Below, in pieces: positions 9,293 through 20,640 of a DNA stretch of 64,000 bases (positions within the stretch are counted from its first letter, which is position 1; each line of letters starts with the position of its first letter). This stretch comes from Paralithodes platypus (lineage: Eukaryota; Arthropoda; Malacostraca; Decapoda; Lithodidae): assembly GCA_032716605.1 (NCBI GenBank), contig CM064485.1, positions 29,663,558-29,727,557 of the forward strand, in the 5' to 3' direction. The position numbers and the translations under genes were made by a program. Below the pieces are notes generated by a model. That model was not told where the DNA came from and did not search any database. It was given only the letters and a program-made list of their open reading frames with translations.

Positions 9293-12200
9293 TTAACCCT
9301 TTCACGCACATATGACGCAGAGGTTGCCAGATTAGCAATACGAAATAGAGTTCTCTCTCTTATAATTACCTCTCCAAAATTAGTTTTCTGCCCACAGCTA
9401 ACTCAAAGACAACTGCAGAGGTTGAAGTAACTAAACTAAAGATTTCTAAATACCCCTGATGGTAACAAAGGCTTTAAAGTATCCCCAATAGGCTCAACAC
9501 AGCTAACTCAAAGACAACTGCAGAGGTTGAAGTAACTAAACTAAAGATTTCTAAATACCCCTGATGGTAACAAAGGCTTTAAAGTATCCCCAATAGGCTC
9601 AACACAGCTAACTCAAAGACAACTGCAGAGGTTGAAGTAACTAAACTAAAGATTTCTAAATACCCCTGATGGTAACAAAGGCTTTAAAGTATCCCCAATA
9701 GGCTCAACACAGCTAACTCAAAGACAACTGCAGAGGTTGAAGTAACTAAACTAAAGATTTCTAAATACCCCTGATGGTAACAAAGGCTTTAAAGTATCCC
9801 CAATAGGCTCAACACAGCTAACTCAAAGACAACTGCAGAGGTTGAAGTAACTAAACTAAAGATTTCTAAATACCCCTGATGGTAACAAAGGCTTTAAAGT
9901 ATCCCCAATAGGCTCAACACAGCTAACTCAAAGACAACTGCAGAGGTTGAAGTAACTAAACTAAAGATTTCTAAATACCCCTGATGGTAACAAAGGCTTT
10001 AAAGTATCCCCAATAGGCTCAACACAGCTAACTCAAAGACAACTGCAGAGGTTGAAGTAACTAAACTAAAGATTTCTAAATACCCCTGATGGTAACAAAG
10101 GCTTTAAAGTATCCCCAATAGGCTCAACACAGCTAACTCAAAGACAACTGCAGAGGTTGAAGTAACTAAACTAAAGATTTCTAAATACCCCTGATGGTAA
10201 CAAAGGCTTTAAAGTATCCCCAATAGGCTCAACACAGCTAACTCAAAGACAACTGCAGAGGTTGAAGTAACTAAACTAAAGATTTCTAAATACCCCTGAT
10301 GGTAACAAAGGCTTTAAAGTATCCCCAATAGGCTCAACACAGCTAACTCAAAGACAACTGCAGAGGTTGAAGTAACTAAACTAAAGATTTCTAAATACCC
10401 CTGATGGTAACAAAGGCTTTAAAGTATCCCCAATAGGCTCAACACAGCTAACTCAAAGACAACTGCAGAGGTTGAAGTAACTAAACTAAAGATTTCTAAA
10501 TACCCCTGATGGTAACAAAGGCTTTAAAGTATCCCCAATAGGCTCAACACAGCTAACTCAAAGACAACTGCAGAGGTTGAAGTAACTAAACTAAAGATTT
10601 CTAAATACCCCTGATGGTAACAAAGGCTTTAAAGTATCCCCAATAGGCTCAACACAGCTAACTCAAAGACAACTGCAGAGGTTGAAGTAACTAAACTAAA
10701 GATTTCTAAATACCCCTGATGGTAACAAAGGCTTTAAAGTATCCCCAATAGGCTCAACACAGCTAACTCAAAGACAACTGCAGAGGTTGAAGTAACTAAA
10801 CTAAAGATTTCTAAATACCCCTGATGGTAACAAAGGCTTTAAAGTATCCCCAATAGGCTCAACACAGCTAACTCAAAGACAACTGCAGAGGTTGAAGTAA
10901 CTAAACTAAAGATTTCTAAATACCCCTGATGGTAACAAAGGCTTTAAAGTATCCCCAATAGGCTCAACACAGCTAACTCAAAGACAACTGCAGAGGTTGA
11001 AGTAACTAAACTAAAGATTTCTAAATACCCCTGATGGTAACAAAGGCTTTAAAGTATCCCCAATAGGCTCAACACAGCTAACTCAAAGACAACTGCAGAG
11101 GTTGAAGTAACTAAACTAAAGATTTCTAAATACCCCTGATGGTAACAAAGGCTTTAAAGTATCCCCAATAGGCTCAACACAGCTAACTCAAAGACAACTG
11201 CAGAGGTTGAAGTAACTAAACTAAAGATTTCTAAATACCCCTGATGGTAACAAAGGCTTTAAAGTATCCCCAATAGGCTCAACACAGCTAACTCAAAGAC
11301 AACTGCAGAGGTTGAAGTAACTAAACTAAAGATCTAAATACCCCTGATGGTAACAAAGGCTTTAAAGTATCCCCAATAGGCTCAACACAGCTAACTCAAA
11401 GACAACTGCAGAGGTTGAAGTAACTAAACTAAAGGTTTCTAAATACCCCTGATGGTAACAAAGGCTTTAAAGTATCCCCAATAGGCTCAACACAGCTAAC
11501 TCAAAGACAACTGCAGAGGTTGAAGTAACTAAACTAAAGGTTTCTAAATACCCCTGATGGTAACAAAGGCTTTAAAGTATCCCCAATAGGCTCAACACAG
11601 CTAACTCAAAGACAACTGCAGAGGTTGAAGTAACTAAACTAAAGGTTTCTAAATACCCCTGATGGTAACAAAGGCTTTAAAGTATCCCCAATAGGCTCAA
11701 CACAGCTAACTCAAAGACAACTGCAGAGGTTGAAGTAACTAAACTAAAGGTTTCTAAATACCCCTGATGGTAACAAAGGCTTTAAAGTATCCCCAATAGG
11801 CTCAACACAGCTAACTCAAAGACAACTGCAGAGGTTGAAGTAACTAAACTAAAGGTTTCTAAATACCCCTGATGGTAACAAAGGCTTTAAAGTATCCCCA
11901 ATAGGCTCAACACAGCTAACTCAAAGACAACTGCAGAGGTTGAAGTAACTAAACTAAAGGTTTATAAATACCCCTGATGGTAACAAAGGCTTTAAAGTAT
12001 CCCCAATAGGCTCAACACAGCTAACTCAAAGACAACTGCAGAGGTTGAAGTAACTAAACTAAAGGTTTATAAATACCCCTGATGGTAACAAAGGCTTTAA
12101 AGTATCCCCAATAGGCTCAACACAGCTAACTCAAAGACAACTGCAGAGGTTGAAGTAACTAAACTAAAGGTTATAAATACCCCTGATGGTAACAAAGGCT

Positions 12201-12462
12201 TTAAAGTATCCCCAATAGGCTCAACACAGCTAACTCAAAGACAACTGCAGAGGTTGAAGTAACTAAACTAAAGGTTTCTAAATACCCCTGATGGTAACAA
12301 AGGCTTTAAAGTATCCCCAATAGGCTCAACACAGCTAACTCAAAGACAACTGCAGAGGTTGAAGTAACTAAACTAAAGGTTTCTAAATACCCCTGATGGT
12401 AACAAATGCTTTAAAGTATCCCCAATAGGCTCAAAGTCGCGTCATATGTCGGAGAGGGTTAA
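9293..12462. mobile_element. TTAA-flanked piggyBac-like MITE (family W) with an expanded interior
   Basis: The left end is TTAACCCTTTCACGCACATATGACGC and the right end reads, reversed, TTAACCCTCTCCGACATATGACGC, i.e. related terminal inverted repeats beginning CCC after a TTAA duplication, the piggyBac signature. A related copy at 30002-30405 holds only one unit of the internal sequence; here that unit is repeated about 29 times. There is no transposase. Confidence 0.85.
9395..12434. repeat. 105-bp satellite, about 29 units, inside MITE W
   Basis: Units run from cagctaactcaaagacaac to the aataggctcaaca segment with a 105-bp period. The left units share aaagatttct; from about 11330 the units read aaggtttct or aggtttat, and some are one or two bases shorter (near 11330 and 12170). 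Sequence is highly homogeneous and has no long ORF. Confidence 0.97.
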
Positions 12463-12628
12463 CAAGACACAGGCCGAGACTATACTTTGTCCAAAACAAT
12501 GGAGACATCATTTGTGGTGGAGGTGTACACACAGTCAAATGAACCATGGCGTTCTTAGTCGGTTTGTTCACAGGTCCCTTCGCTGGCAAGGGTTTTGGTC
12601 TCTCAGTCTTTTTAGCTACTCATAATAG

Positions 12629-12956
12629 TTAAGGGTAGATAATGCGTTGTTCTGGGCCCCCTGCTTCCTCATATTTAGCCCCATTGGGTTTCAGATTTTA
12701 TGACGTTTGGCCCATTAGTTTGGCGTTTTTTAATCCTTTTGCCTCATTTCTTTGTCAATATTTAGATTTTTCGTGTAATAGAGGTGTCGATATTCTCCTG
12801 GCGAGCGATAGCGAGCCTGTAATGCAAGAGGAATCTACATTCGGCCGGGACATGTTTCTACCGAAAAATTTACAAATTTATCTTGAAAATGGGTCTAGGG
12901 GGTGTATTTTTAAGCTTGATGGAGGTCTAGGGAACAAACTAAAAACCTCCCCTTAA
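12629..12956. mobile_element. TTAA MITE, family P2 (copy 1)
   Basis: Bounded by TTAAGGGTAG and AAAACCTCCCCTTAA. Internal landmarks shared by all P2 copies are a gttttagcccc/tcagatttta block, cctggcgagcgatagcgagcc, ttctaccgaaaaatttac and ggaggtctagggaacaaac. No coding capacity. Confidence 0.82.
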
Positions 12957-13145
12957 CCCTCTGGCTATCCTGTGAACTCGGGGGTTGTCGTTTACCATTT
13001 AGAAATAGAGTTCTCTCCATCTCATAATTATCTCTCCAAAATTATTTTTCTGCCCACAGCTCACTCAAAGACAACTGCAGAGGTTGAAGTAACTAAATTA
13101 AAGGTTTGTAAATACCCCTGATGGTAACAAAGGTTTCTAAGTATC
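12953..13145. mobile_element. Partial MITE W-like copy sharing the P2 TTAA
   Basis: Begins TTAACCCTCTGG at the very TTAA that ends the P2 copy, then carries the left flank and one unit of the 105-bp sequence (cagctcactcaaagacaac). The right terminus is not recognisable. Confidence 0.7.
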
Positions 13146-13207
13146 CCAGAAAGGGCGTCCCGTGCGTGAAACGGATAATGGTCATCGCCGCCCTGCACTC
13201 CAGCAAA

Positions 13208-13226
13208 CCCCCCCCCCCCCCCCCCC

Positions 13227-13288
<62 letters not shown>
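13208..13288. repeat. Poly(C) and (AC)n microsatellite
   Basis: About 20 C followed by roughly 29 AC repeats. The Pro/His-Thr ORFs across it are artefacts. Confidence 0.97.
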
Positions 13289-13290
<2 letters not shown>

Positions 13291-13339
13291 TCCCCATCCC
13301 CTGCCACAACCACGCCCGCTAGACCCTAAGTTAATGTTT

Positions 13340-13440
13340 ACCCACACAAAATGGAGGCGGTTCATTCGTAAGCACCCCCTTGGGGATTGAGACGTCTGGC
13401 AGTAGATAGATAGTTATAGAGATAGATAGATAGATAGATA
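13340..13440 (+). mobile_element. Truncated RTE-type 3' end with GATA tail
   Basis: The segment ggaggcggttcattcgt, a cccccttgggg hairpin, gtctggcag and (TAGA)n matches the terminus of the RTE copy at 41946-43884 with substitutions. Only the last ~90 bases are present. Confidence 0.7.
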
Positions 13441-13473
13441 ATTGCCGGAAATAATTGCTTGTGTGAATAAGCC

Positions 13474-13803
13474 TTAAGGGGAGAATTCCTCGTGATTTTT
13501 TTTTTCTGGACTCATTTTTCCCTATGTTTTGCCCCATTGCTTTTGAGATTGTAAGACGTTCACCCCAATTAGTTTGGCGATTTTAAGAACTTTCGCCCCA
13601 TTTCTGTCAATTTTAAGACCTTTCGTGCCATTTAAGTGTCGATTATTTTCCTGGCGAGTGATAGTGAGCCTGTAATTTAAGAGGACTTCCGCCGGTACAT
13701 TTTTCTACCGAAAAATGTACTAATTTATTTTGAAAGGGGGTCTAGCGGGTGTAATTTTGAACTGGATGGAAGTCTAGGGAACACACTAAAAACCTCCCCT
13801 TAA
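13474..13803. mobile_element. TTAA MITE, family P2 (copy 2)
   Basis: TTAAGGGGAG left end and CCTCCCCTTAA right end, with cctggcgagtgatagtgagcc and ttctaccgaaaaatgtac inside. Confidence 0.85.
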
Positions 13804-14000
13804 ACACACAAGACCAAATTAAAACCAATATGCAGAACCTCCACACGATTACTTACCCAATCCTTGCGCGGACCAATGCAAATATGCAATAAAATAGACT
13901 AATATGTATTTAATTCAGGTATTGAGTGCGCCGTTGACACTCGCTTGTAAAATGTCAGGTCGAAGCTCCATAATTTCAGCTTGCTCTTTCAGTAAACGCA

Positions 14001-14003
<3 letters not shown>

Positions 14004-14073
<70 letters not shown>
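14004..14073. repeat. (CT)n followed by poly(T)
   Basis: About 20 CT repeats and a run of about 28 T. Confidence 0.97.
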
Positions 14074-14075
<2 letters not shown>

Positions 14076-14112
14076 GCGCGAAGCATACTGAAAAATCCCA
14101 ACTTAGATTGTA

Positions 14113-14445
14113 TTAACGGGAGATTTCTACTTGAGGGATTTGTTTTTTCTGGACCCATCTCTCCCTCGTGTTTAGCCTCATTGCTTTTGAGATTTTATGA
14201 CTTTCGCCTCATTTTAGTTTGGCGATTTTAGGAACTTTCGCCCCACATCTGTCAATATTAAGACCTTTCGTGCCATTTAGTTGTCGATATTTTCCTGGAG
14301 AGCGACAGCGAGCCTGTAATTTAAGAGGAACCACGGGACATTTTTCTACCGATAACATTTACCAATTTATCTTGAAAGGGGGTCCAGGGGCTGTGATTCT
14401 AAGGTTGATGGAGGTCTAGGGAACAAACTAAAAATTTCCCCTTAA
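14113..14445. mobile_element. TTAA MITE, family P2 (copy 3)
   Basis: TTAACGGGAGATTT left end and ATTTCCCCTTAA right end; internal gagagcgacagcgagcc and ttctaccgataacattt are slightly diverged from other copies. Confidence 0.82.
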
Positions 14446-14811
14446 TCTACCCTTATGGCTCCGGGAGGGTCTTTTTCAGTTGGAATAGCAATGTTATTCT
14501 CTCATCTATCAATGCAATATGTCTATGGATCTCTCTCTCTCTCTCCTGTGCTATCCTTTACTTCCATTTGTCTCTCTTTGCGGTTCTGATATCTCTACTA
14601 ATAGTATTTGCTATCCACCTCGTTTGAATCGTAAAGTATGTGTGGTCAGTGTAGCTTTGTAAAGCCTATGTACATCTCTCCCTCTCTCATTCACTCGCAC
14701 TTTCTCTCACTCACTCACTCTCTCTCTCTCTCTCTCTCACCTGCTGTCCCCCAGTATATACAGTACGTGGCTACAAATATAGCTTTATGGGTGAGAGACC
14801 CCGGCACGCAT
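14446..14811. other. No gene; several short (CT)n runs
   Basis: CT tracts near 14530-14545, 14676-14690 and 14703-14738 in otherwise unassigned sequence. The 172-aa frame spanning this and the next elements is not supported. Confidence 0.5.
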
Positions 14812-14872
14812 CTTAACCCTCTCAGACATATGACCGATTTTGAGCCTATTGGGGATACTTTAAAGCAGCGAT
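14812..14872. mobile_element. MITE W terminal fragment
   Basis: TTAACCCTCTCAGACATATGAC followed by gagcctattggggatacttt matches the terminus and first inner bases of W copies, and then stops. Confidence 0.7.
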
Positions 14873-15046
14873 TCCCAACCTTTTTTCTGTCATTTCCCCC
14901 TCCAACCAGTTCAACCATCCAGATTTCCCCCTTCATGTGGACAAGGAAAAGAGTAGTCGAAACACACTGTGACTACACTCACTCTCTCTCTCTCTCTGGC
15001 ATGAGAAAATCCATCTCCGAGATTTTTTTTTTATTGCTAGTAGTAT

Positions 15047-15470
15047 TTGTTGTTGTTGTTGTTCCCCAGGCTGTCTGGCCGAACAGCCCCAAGGTCTCGA
15101 GCAAGGCCAAGGCCATAAACGAGCGCCCCCACAAAATCCTCCCTGCTTACCACTAACAAAGCCCGGGTGACCGAAGCCACTCCAAGGCAGGGAGCTGAGG
15201 AGGGTGCGGAAACGCCCGGGAAACCAAAGCCCCACCCAAGGCCCTGTGCCCCTCAGCAATTATGAAGGGAAAGTTGAGGGGTAAGGGAAAAATGTGACGC
15301 TTTGGCTCCCAATCTGCCAACTTCTAGGTTGGCAGTAGGGAGGTCAATCCACGGAAAAGACGCCGTCACTTGAGATCTAGAAGATATATAAGTAAAAGGA
15401 ACAGTCAGAGTAAGCTATGGGTATGGCAGAGATCGCTCAGTTCTCACTCTGATAGACCAGCCCATCACCA
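15047..15470 (-). mobile_element. SINE-like element with 2A-LINE tail (copy 1)
   Basis: Nearly the same sequence as the complete copy at 54369-54774: on the minus strand it starts near ggtgatgggctggtctatc and ends ggggaacaacaacaac. The 3' part resembles the last ~65 bases of the 2A LINE. A clean target duplication was not found. Confidence 0.8.
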
Positions 15471-15639
15471 CTTGACTAGAACCCAATCCTCTCAGCATCA
15501 GCTAGGAAAGGCCCTAGAAAGCCGCCTTTGGCGGGCGGATAGCTCCCCTTTTTCAACTCCTTTCGGGGTTGGGCATCCGCCTTTCCGCTAGGTTACCGGT
15601 ACTGAACATTGAGTATAATGGCCGGCATCTCCAGGTAAA

Positions 15640-15814
15640 GCTTCAGGGTTTTAATTATTATGGACCCCTTTCTCCCTCATGTTTAGTCCCATTAGTTTTG
15701 AATTTGTATGACATTCGCCCCATCAGTTTGGCGATTTTAAGACCTTTCGCGCCATTTATTTGTCAATTTTACGACCTTTCGTGCCGTTTTCGGCCTTCTA
15801 CCGGTACAATTTTC

Positions 15815-15858
<44 letters not shown>

Positions 15859-15890
15859 CTTGATGGAGATCTAGGGAGCAAACTAATAGA
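15640..15890. mobile_element. Degraded P2 MITE with poly(T) replacement
   Basis: P2 landmarks (tgtttagtcccattag, gcgattttaagacc, tttcgtgcc) precede a run of about 38 T at 15817-15854, after which aagcttgatggagatctagg resumes. The T run replaces the usual central segment. Confidence 0.7.
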
Positions 15891-15904
15891 ATAATAAATA
15901 AACA

Positions 15905-16052
15905 AATATAAAGCTACCGCTCGCCAGGAAAATATTGACACCTAGATGGGGGTAAACGTCTTAAAACAATAGGCTGAGTGGGGCCGAATGGATACAAGCC
16001 AAAGAGAGAGGGAGAGAAAGATAAAAAAAGCGAGGTGGGCCCCCTTAACCCT
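15905..16052. mobile_element. Partial P1 MITE (right half)
   Basis: ctaccgctcgccagg through ggatacaagccaaagag and a terminal gaggtgggcccccTTAA match the right arm of P1 copies. Confidence 0.78.
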
Positions 16053-16260
16053 TTGACTCTCACAGGCTCTATTAATCGCGTAATGAAAACTGTTGTAAAA
16101 TTAAGAAAAAAGCACCATGGTACTAAATTATTTCACCTATTTTCCTGTCGTTACGGATGTGCCTCCCCTGAGATATGTTCAGGAGTCCGTGCTGGTATGG
16201 AAGTGATAGCTTCATTACTTCGCCAGTTAGCATTTTATATCAGGCTACCTCTTTATCTCT

Positions 16261-16400
<140 letters not shown>

Positions 16401-16590
16401 GAATCGTTATTAAAATTCAATTTCATAAGTTTTATTTTTGATACTGCTACAGTACGTTTTTCTAACAATGTATGTGATAGTAACTATAGTTGAATGTTAG
16501 TAGTTGTGTAATTATACTGTGAAGATAAATTTTTTTGGATTGCACAAATATTATAATATATAATACAACTAACCTCTTCTCTTCCATTTT
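16401..16590. other. No recognisable feature
   Basis: AT-rich sequence leading to a pyrimidine tract and AG (see the candidate exon at 16594-16645). Confidence 0.4.
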
Positions 16591-16593
16591 CAG

Positions 16594-16645
16594 GTAACGA
16601 TGAGCTGCTGTTGGAAGAATGTTGAGAGCACCTAAGCTTATGATG
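16594..16645 (+). other. Candidate 52-nt exon with splice signals
   Basis: A pyrimidine tract and cttccattttcag precede it and gtaagtgaa follows it. All three frames contain stops, so it could only be non-coding or terminal. Such signals also arise by chance. Confidence 0.2.
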
Positions 16646-16649
16646 GTAA

Positions 16650-17480
16650 GTGAATTTTTTTATTTTATTTTTATTTTTTGTTTAGAGACAATGAACGGAG
16701 GAAGGAAAAACACAGATAACACAAAAAGGTCCATGTGCCTTAAGGCATCTTCCATTCATAAAATGTTTGTAACAACTGGATTTAAACTTTTGTAGATTGT
16801 AAGTTTGTGGAAAGCAACTCGAGGGAATTGAATTCCAAAGAGTAGTAGTTCTAGGGATAAATGAATTTTGATAAGCAGAAGTTCTGCATTGTGGAGGAGA
16901 AAGTGTAAATTCATGGGCGCTCTCAGCTGCCCTAGTTCTACGGGGAACCATGTGGAGAGGCGGCATAATTGAAGCAAGTTCCTCGGAACAATTGCTGTGA
17001 AAATATCTGTAGAATAATGCAAGGGATGCAACATTTCTTCGTATGGATAATGTAGGAAGGTCCTGTGTGATTGCAGGGTTATTGATTAATCTAATAGCTT
17101 TATTTTGAATTTTGTCCAACTGCCTCAATGCAACCACTCCACTTCCACTCCACAGAGGTGAACAGTAATCCATCTGAGAACGCACATGACTTTTATATTA
17201 TAAAAATTTATATTATTACGGCCAACTGCTCGTCAGTGAAGAATTCTCGAACTCTGTACAGGAGTCCCAGTTTTTTAGAGGCATTCTTAGCAATGCTTGT
17301 AACATAATGTGTCCAGCTCGTCGTGTAAATTTCACAGAACAGCACTAAAGGTTTGTGGATAAGAGTGTCGAGGAGGTGCACTTGAAGTTGATGACAAGTG
17401 ATGATAGTGTGTTGATGGTCTGGGGCCTCACGAATTGCATAGTGTGGCATAAACTCTTCGTAGAGAGGGTAGACACTTTT
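16650..17480 (-). pseudogene. Jockey-like retrotransposon 3' fragment
   Basis: On the minus strand, SWTHYVTSIAKNASKKLGLLY and EFFTDEQLAVI (to 17208) are followed, after a frame break, by RSQMDYCSPLWSGSG and QLDKIQNKAIRLINN (16682-17185). These are the RT-downstream segments typical of arthropod Jockey-type elements. The palm is missing. An A-rich stretch on the minus strand (about 16650-16680) follows the last codon and may be the poly(A) tail. The copy is 5'-truncated and frameshifted, so it is inactive. Confidence 0.8.
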
Positions 17481-17623
17481 TTTGTTTTTGTGTTCGGAAA
17501 ATTGATTCTACTCAATATTTAAGAACGCTTTTTTACTCTATATTTTGGCAAACGTTAGGCAATTTATGCAGCTTAGGGTGGCCATGGCAGCGTAGTGGGT
17601 TAGCTTTCAGAGGTCTATGAGGT

Positions 17624-17832
17624 GAAGGTGGGGTACCTCCCCCTGATGGATAATGAGGGCTGAGGTAGAGCATCCCATTTTCTGTGGATGTATTAAGGCG
17701 AGGTTTTCTTGTTCTTCACGGGGTAACATTTCTAGGGGCATACAAATTTTGTTACATACTCCTTAAAGTTGTTAGGTCCGTTTAAGGTGTTCGAGGGCTC
17801 ATAATGGATCTAAGTGAGTTTCTTGGAATGTA
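17624..17832. repeat. Dispersed ~210-bp repeat R17 (copy 1)
   Basis: The stretch from ggggtacctccccctgatgg to ggatctaagtgagtttcttgg matches 28622-28838 with scattered changes. Ends and origin are unknown. Confidence 0.8.
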
Positions 17833-18037
17833 GGCTATCTCATAGACAATGGGGCTAAACATGAGGGAGAAAAACCATATGCCTCCCCCTTAACCTAACT
17901 TTACTTACCATAACCTAATCTAGTATATAGTGTGTTTCTTATTTAGCTATCGGTAATTTGCATAGTTCCCATCAAGATTTCCCAGTTATTTTGAATATTT
18001 TGTAGTGAAATATGGTGCTAATTATATAAACTTGGCC

Positions 18038-18525
18038 TTAACCCTTAAAAAGCGGCTCACCACTTAAGTCGAGTTAAATAAAGCTGGACTATGTGGCGGC
18101 GCTCGACATAACTCGAGTGGCAGTTTCAGCACGTAATGTGGCTGAGAGAGAGAGACAAGTGGTGGCAGGAGACTAGCGAGCGTATGACTGCTCCAGACCA
18201 CCGCGGCGAACCTACTGACACAAATCTCAGCTCCCTCCTCCCTCTCTCACTCGCTACATACTCAATTATGTACCGAAAGTACCGAATTACCTGCTTTTTG
18301 CACTCGCGTTGCACGGTTATTGCAAGAAAACTATCCATCATACAAGGATCGTTATGGTGTCATTCGAAAGCTCTGTTTATGCCCTTTCAGGGATAGATAC
18401 TTGTTTTACGTTCTGGGTCTTATTTAGGCATGAAAATGATCACGTAAACAGCCCTATTTTGGCTAAAAACACCCCGCTGGGCGGTACACATAAATAAACC
18501 GCATAGGCCGCTCGTAAGGTGTTAA
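18038..18525 (+). mobile_element. TTAA-flanked piggyBac-like MITE, family Y (copy 1)
   Basis: TTAACCCTTAAAAAGCGGC at the left and GCCGCTCGTAAGGTGTTAA at the right. Nearly the same sequence lies reversed at 35508-35995, where the empty site proves the boundaries. Short ORFs inside, seen in both copies, carry no known domain. Confidence 0.88.
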
Positions 18526-18961
18526 AATGATGCAGAGACCTAGTGGTTTCATATTTTACCATTAAGTATCGAGAAATGAGCTGCTAAGGAATTCAATTTA
18601 CCGTCAGATGAAATGAAACAGAGTATAGTGTGTTTGTTATCCAGATATCGGTAATTTGTGATATCTTGATTACTTGGCTATTACCAAGTGTTTGTATCGA
18701 TATATGTTATTTTCCTTTTTGATCCTCCCCATTCGCATTTTATTCCCAAGCGTATGCATGTATTTGTCTTATTTTTCGTGTTCTATTTGAAGTAGCTACC
18801 CTCTTAATATAACGCAGAGGCTCAGTATTTTCTCATGTTTCCATTAAGTATCGATAAATCAATTAATTCCATTTACCGTCAGCTGAACTATAATCGACTA
18901 TATTTTAGGTGTGTTGGCACTGGTGAGAGCTACTGGTTGAAATGATTTACTGGTTGAGTTG
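18526..18961. other. No recognisable feature
   Basis: Contains two loosely similar segments around atcggtaatttg and ccattaagtatcga, repeated in 17940-18860. No gene signal. Confidence 0.45.
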
Positions 18962-18974
18962 TCCGGTCACTATC

Positions 18975-20182
18975 TATCTATCTATCTATTGCCTGACGCC
19001 GTGATCCCCGAAGGGGTGGCCACGAACGAACCGCCCCCATGCACCTCTGTCCCCAGTCAGTCGACGCCCCTCCCCCCAACCAGCACCGCCTTCGTTCATG
19101 TAGTTCCTCACTCCATCCTTCCACCTCATATTCGGTCTACCTCTCCCTCTCTGTCCCTCCACCTCGCTCTCGTACACCCTCTTAGTCATTCTCTCGCTTT
19201 CCATACGTTCCATATGGCCGAACCATCTCAAGTTGTTCCTTTTCACACTTTCCAGCACATCTACCGCCACACCACACCTCCTTCTTACTTCCTCATTAGT
19301 CTGTCTATCCCTCCATGTAACTCCGCACGCACTCCTTAAGTGATTCATTTCCATTGCTCTCACTCTTGGTCTGAGTCTCTCAACCAACGTCCATGCTTCG
19401 CTTCCGTAAGTCAGTGTCGGGATTACCACACTGTCATGCAAGGACTTCTTCACTTCCATACTGACCACCCTATTTCTTTTTACTGCTTTTAGCATTCCTA
19501 CAACCCTCTTCCCCTGTTGTACCCTCTCCCGCACCTCTTCATCCATAGTCCCATCTTTACTCAACACACTGCCCAGATACTTAAAAGAGTTGACGATCTC
19601 CATAGCCTGACCGTTCAGCTTCACCTCACACTCTGTGACTTCACCCCTTTCGAAGACCATAACCTTGCTCTTCCCCGTATTTACCTTCAAATTCCGTTTT
19701 TCGCACACTGTTCCAAACTCATTTACCAGACCCTGCAACTCCCATTCATTATCACTCATCAGAACTGTATCATCCGCAAACAGCAGTATAGGTAGCTTCC
19801 ACTCAATTCCCTCCCTTTTCAGCGATACACCAACATCCACTGCTCTTGATAGTATTTCTTTCATGACTCCATCCATATATACAGTAAACAACCACGGGGA
19901 CATCACACACCCCTGTTTCAAACCAACATTCAGGTCAAAGAACTCGCTCTGCTCACTCTCCACACGTACTGCCGCCTTTGCACCCTCATACATGCTCTTC
20001 ACTGCTTTCAGCAACTTGCCCTCTACTCCGTATATTCTAAGTACTTTCCACAAACCTTCTCTATCCACTCTGTCATAGGCCTTCTCCAAGTCCATAAAAG
20101 CAACATACACCTTTTGTTTCTTCTCCACAACACAATTCAGGGTAAAAATCTGATCTACACATCCTCTTCCCTTCCTAAAACC
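18975..20182 (-). mobile_element. RTE-like retrotransposon copy A, 5'-truncated
   Basis: Frame 18986-20278 (minus) encodes GFRKGRGCVDQIF, FMDLEKAYDRVDR, LKQGCVMSPWLF, the FADDTVLMS catalytic box and the C-terminal YGSEAWTL and RWFGHMERM segments of RTE-type RTs. The copy ends 3' in the UUCG hairpin, ggcaat and (TAGA)n. It lies between two copies of tccggtcactatc (18962-18974 and 20183-20195), a target duplication of 10-13 bp. No endonuclease region remains. Confidence 0.92.
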
Positions 20183-20195
20183 TCCGGTCACTATC

Positions 20196-20618
20196 AAAGA
20201 CACTAAATCGTTGAACGGGACTGTACATTCTACGGTATTAATTCGTAGCCGTAGTTTGATTCTAGCCCTCTTACACAATTTGATTCAGATTAGGAAGGTT
20301 ATGTGGGAGTCATAGGGTTAGTTGACATTGCTTTACCCCTTTGGTTCCCATAGCTACTTCCTAAGCTGAATTAAGCTGTCTAGTGTCAGCCAAGAATGAA
20401 GAAGCGTCATCGTATATTGGAGGGGTTACATTTTCGCAGCTATTCAGAACTGATTATTATTTTGTTATTATTCTTAAAATAAGTGTCATGCACTGGTAAT
20501 TACACTGGTAAAGCTGATTAATTTACCAACTGGGAATGAATAGTAGATGGTCTCTTCGAATTTGGTGATAAGTCCAACCACTGGTCGCTGGAGATGGCGC
20601 CCAAACTGCTCCGTGGTC
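20196..20618. other. No recognisable feature
   Basis: Unassigned sequence between the RTE copy A target duplication and the 2A LINE. Confidence 0.45.
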
Positions 20619-20640
20619 GTCTTGGTGTTGTTGTTGTTCC

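Noticed and set aside
18136..18497. Conserved short ORFs in MITE Y (86, 71 and 62 aa) as a gene
   Set aside because: They are repeated because the MITE is repeated; frames overlap on both strands and show no domain.
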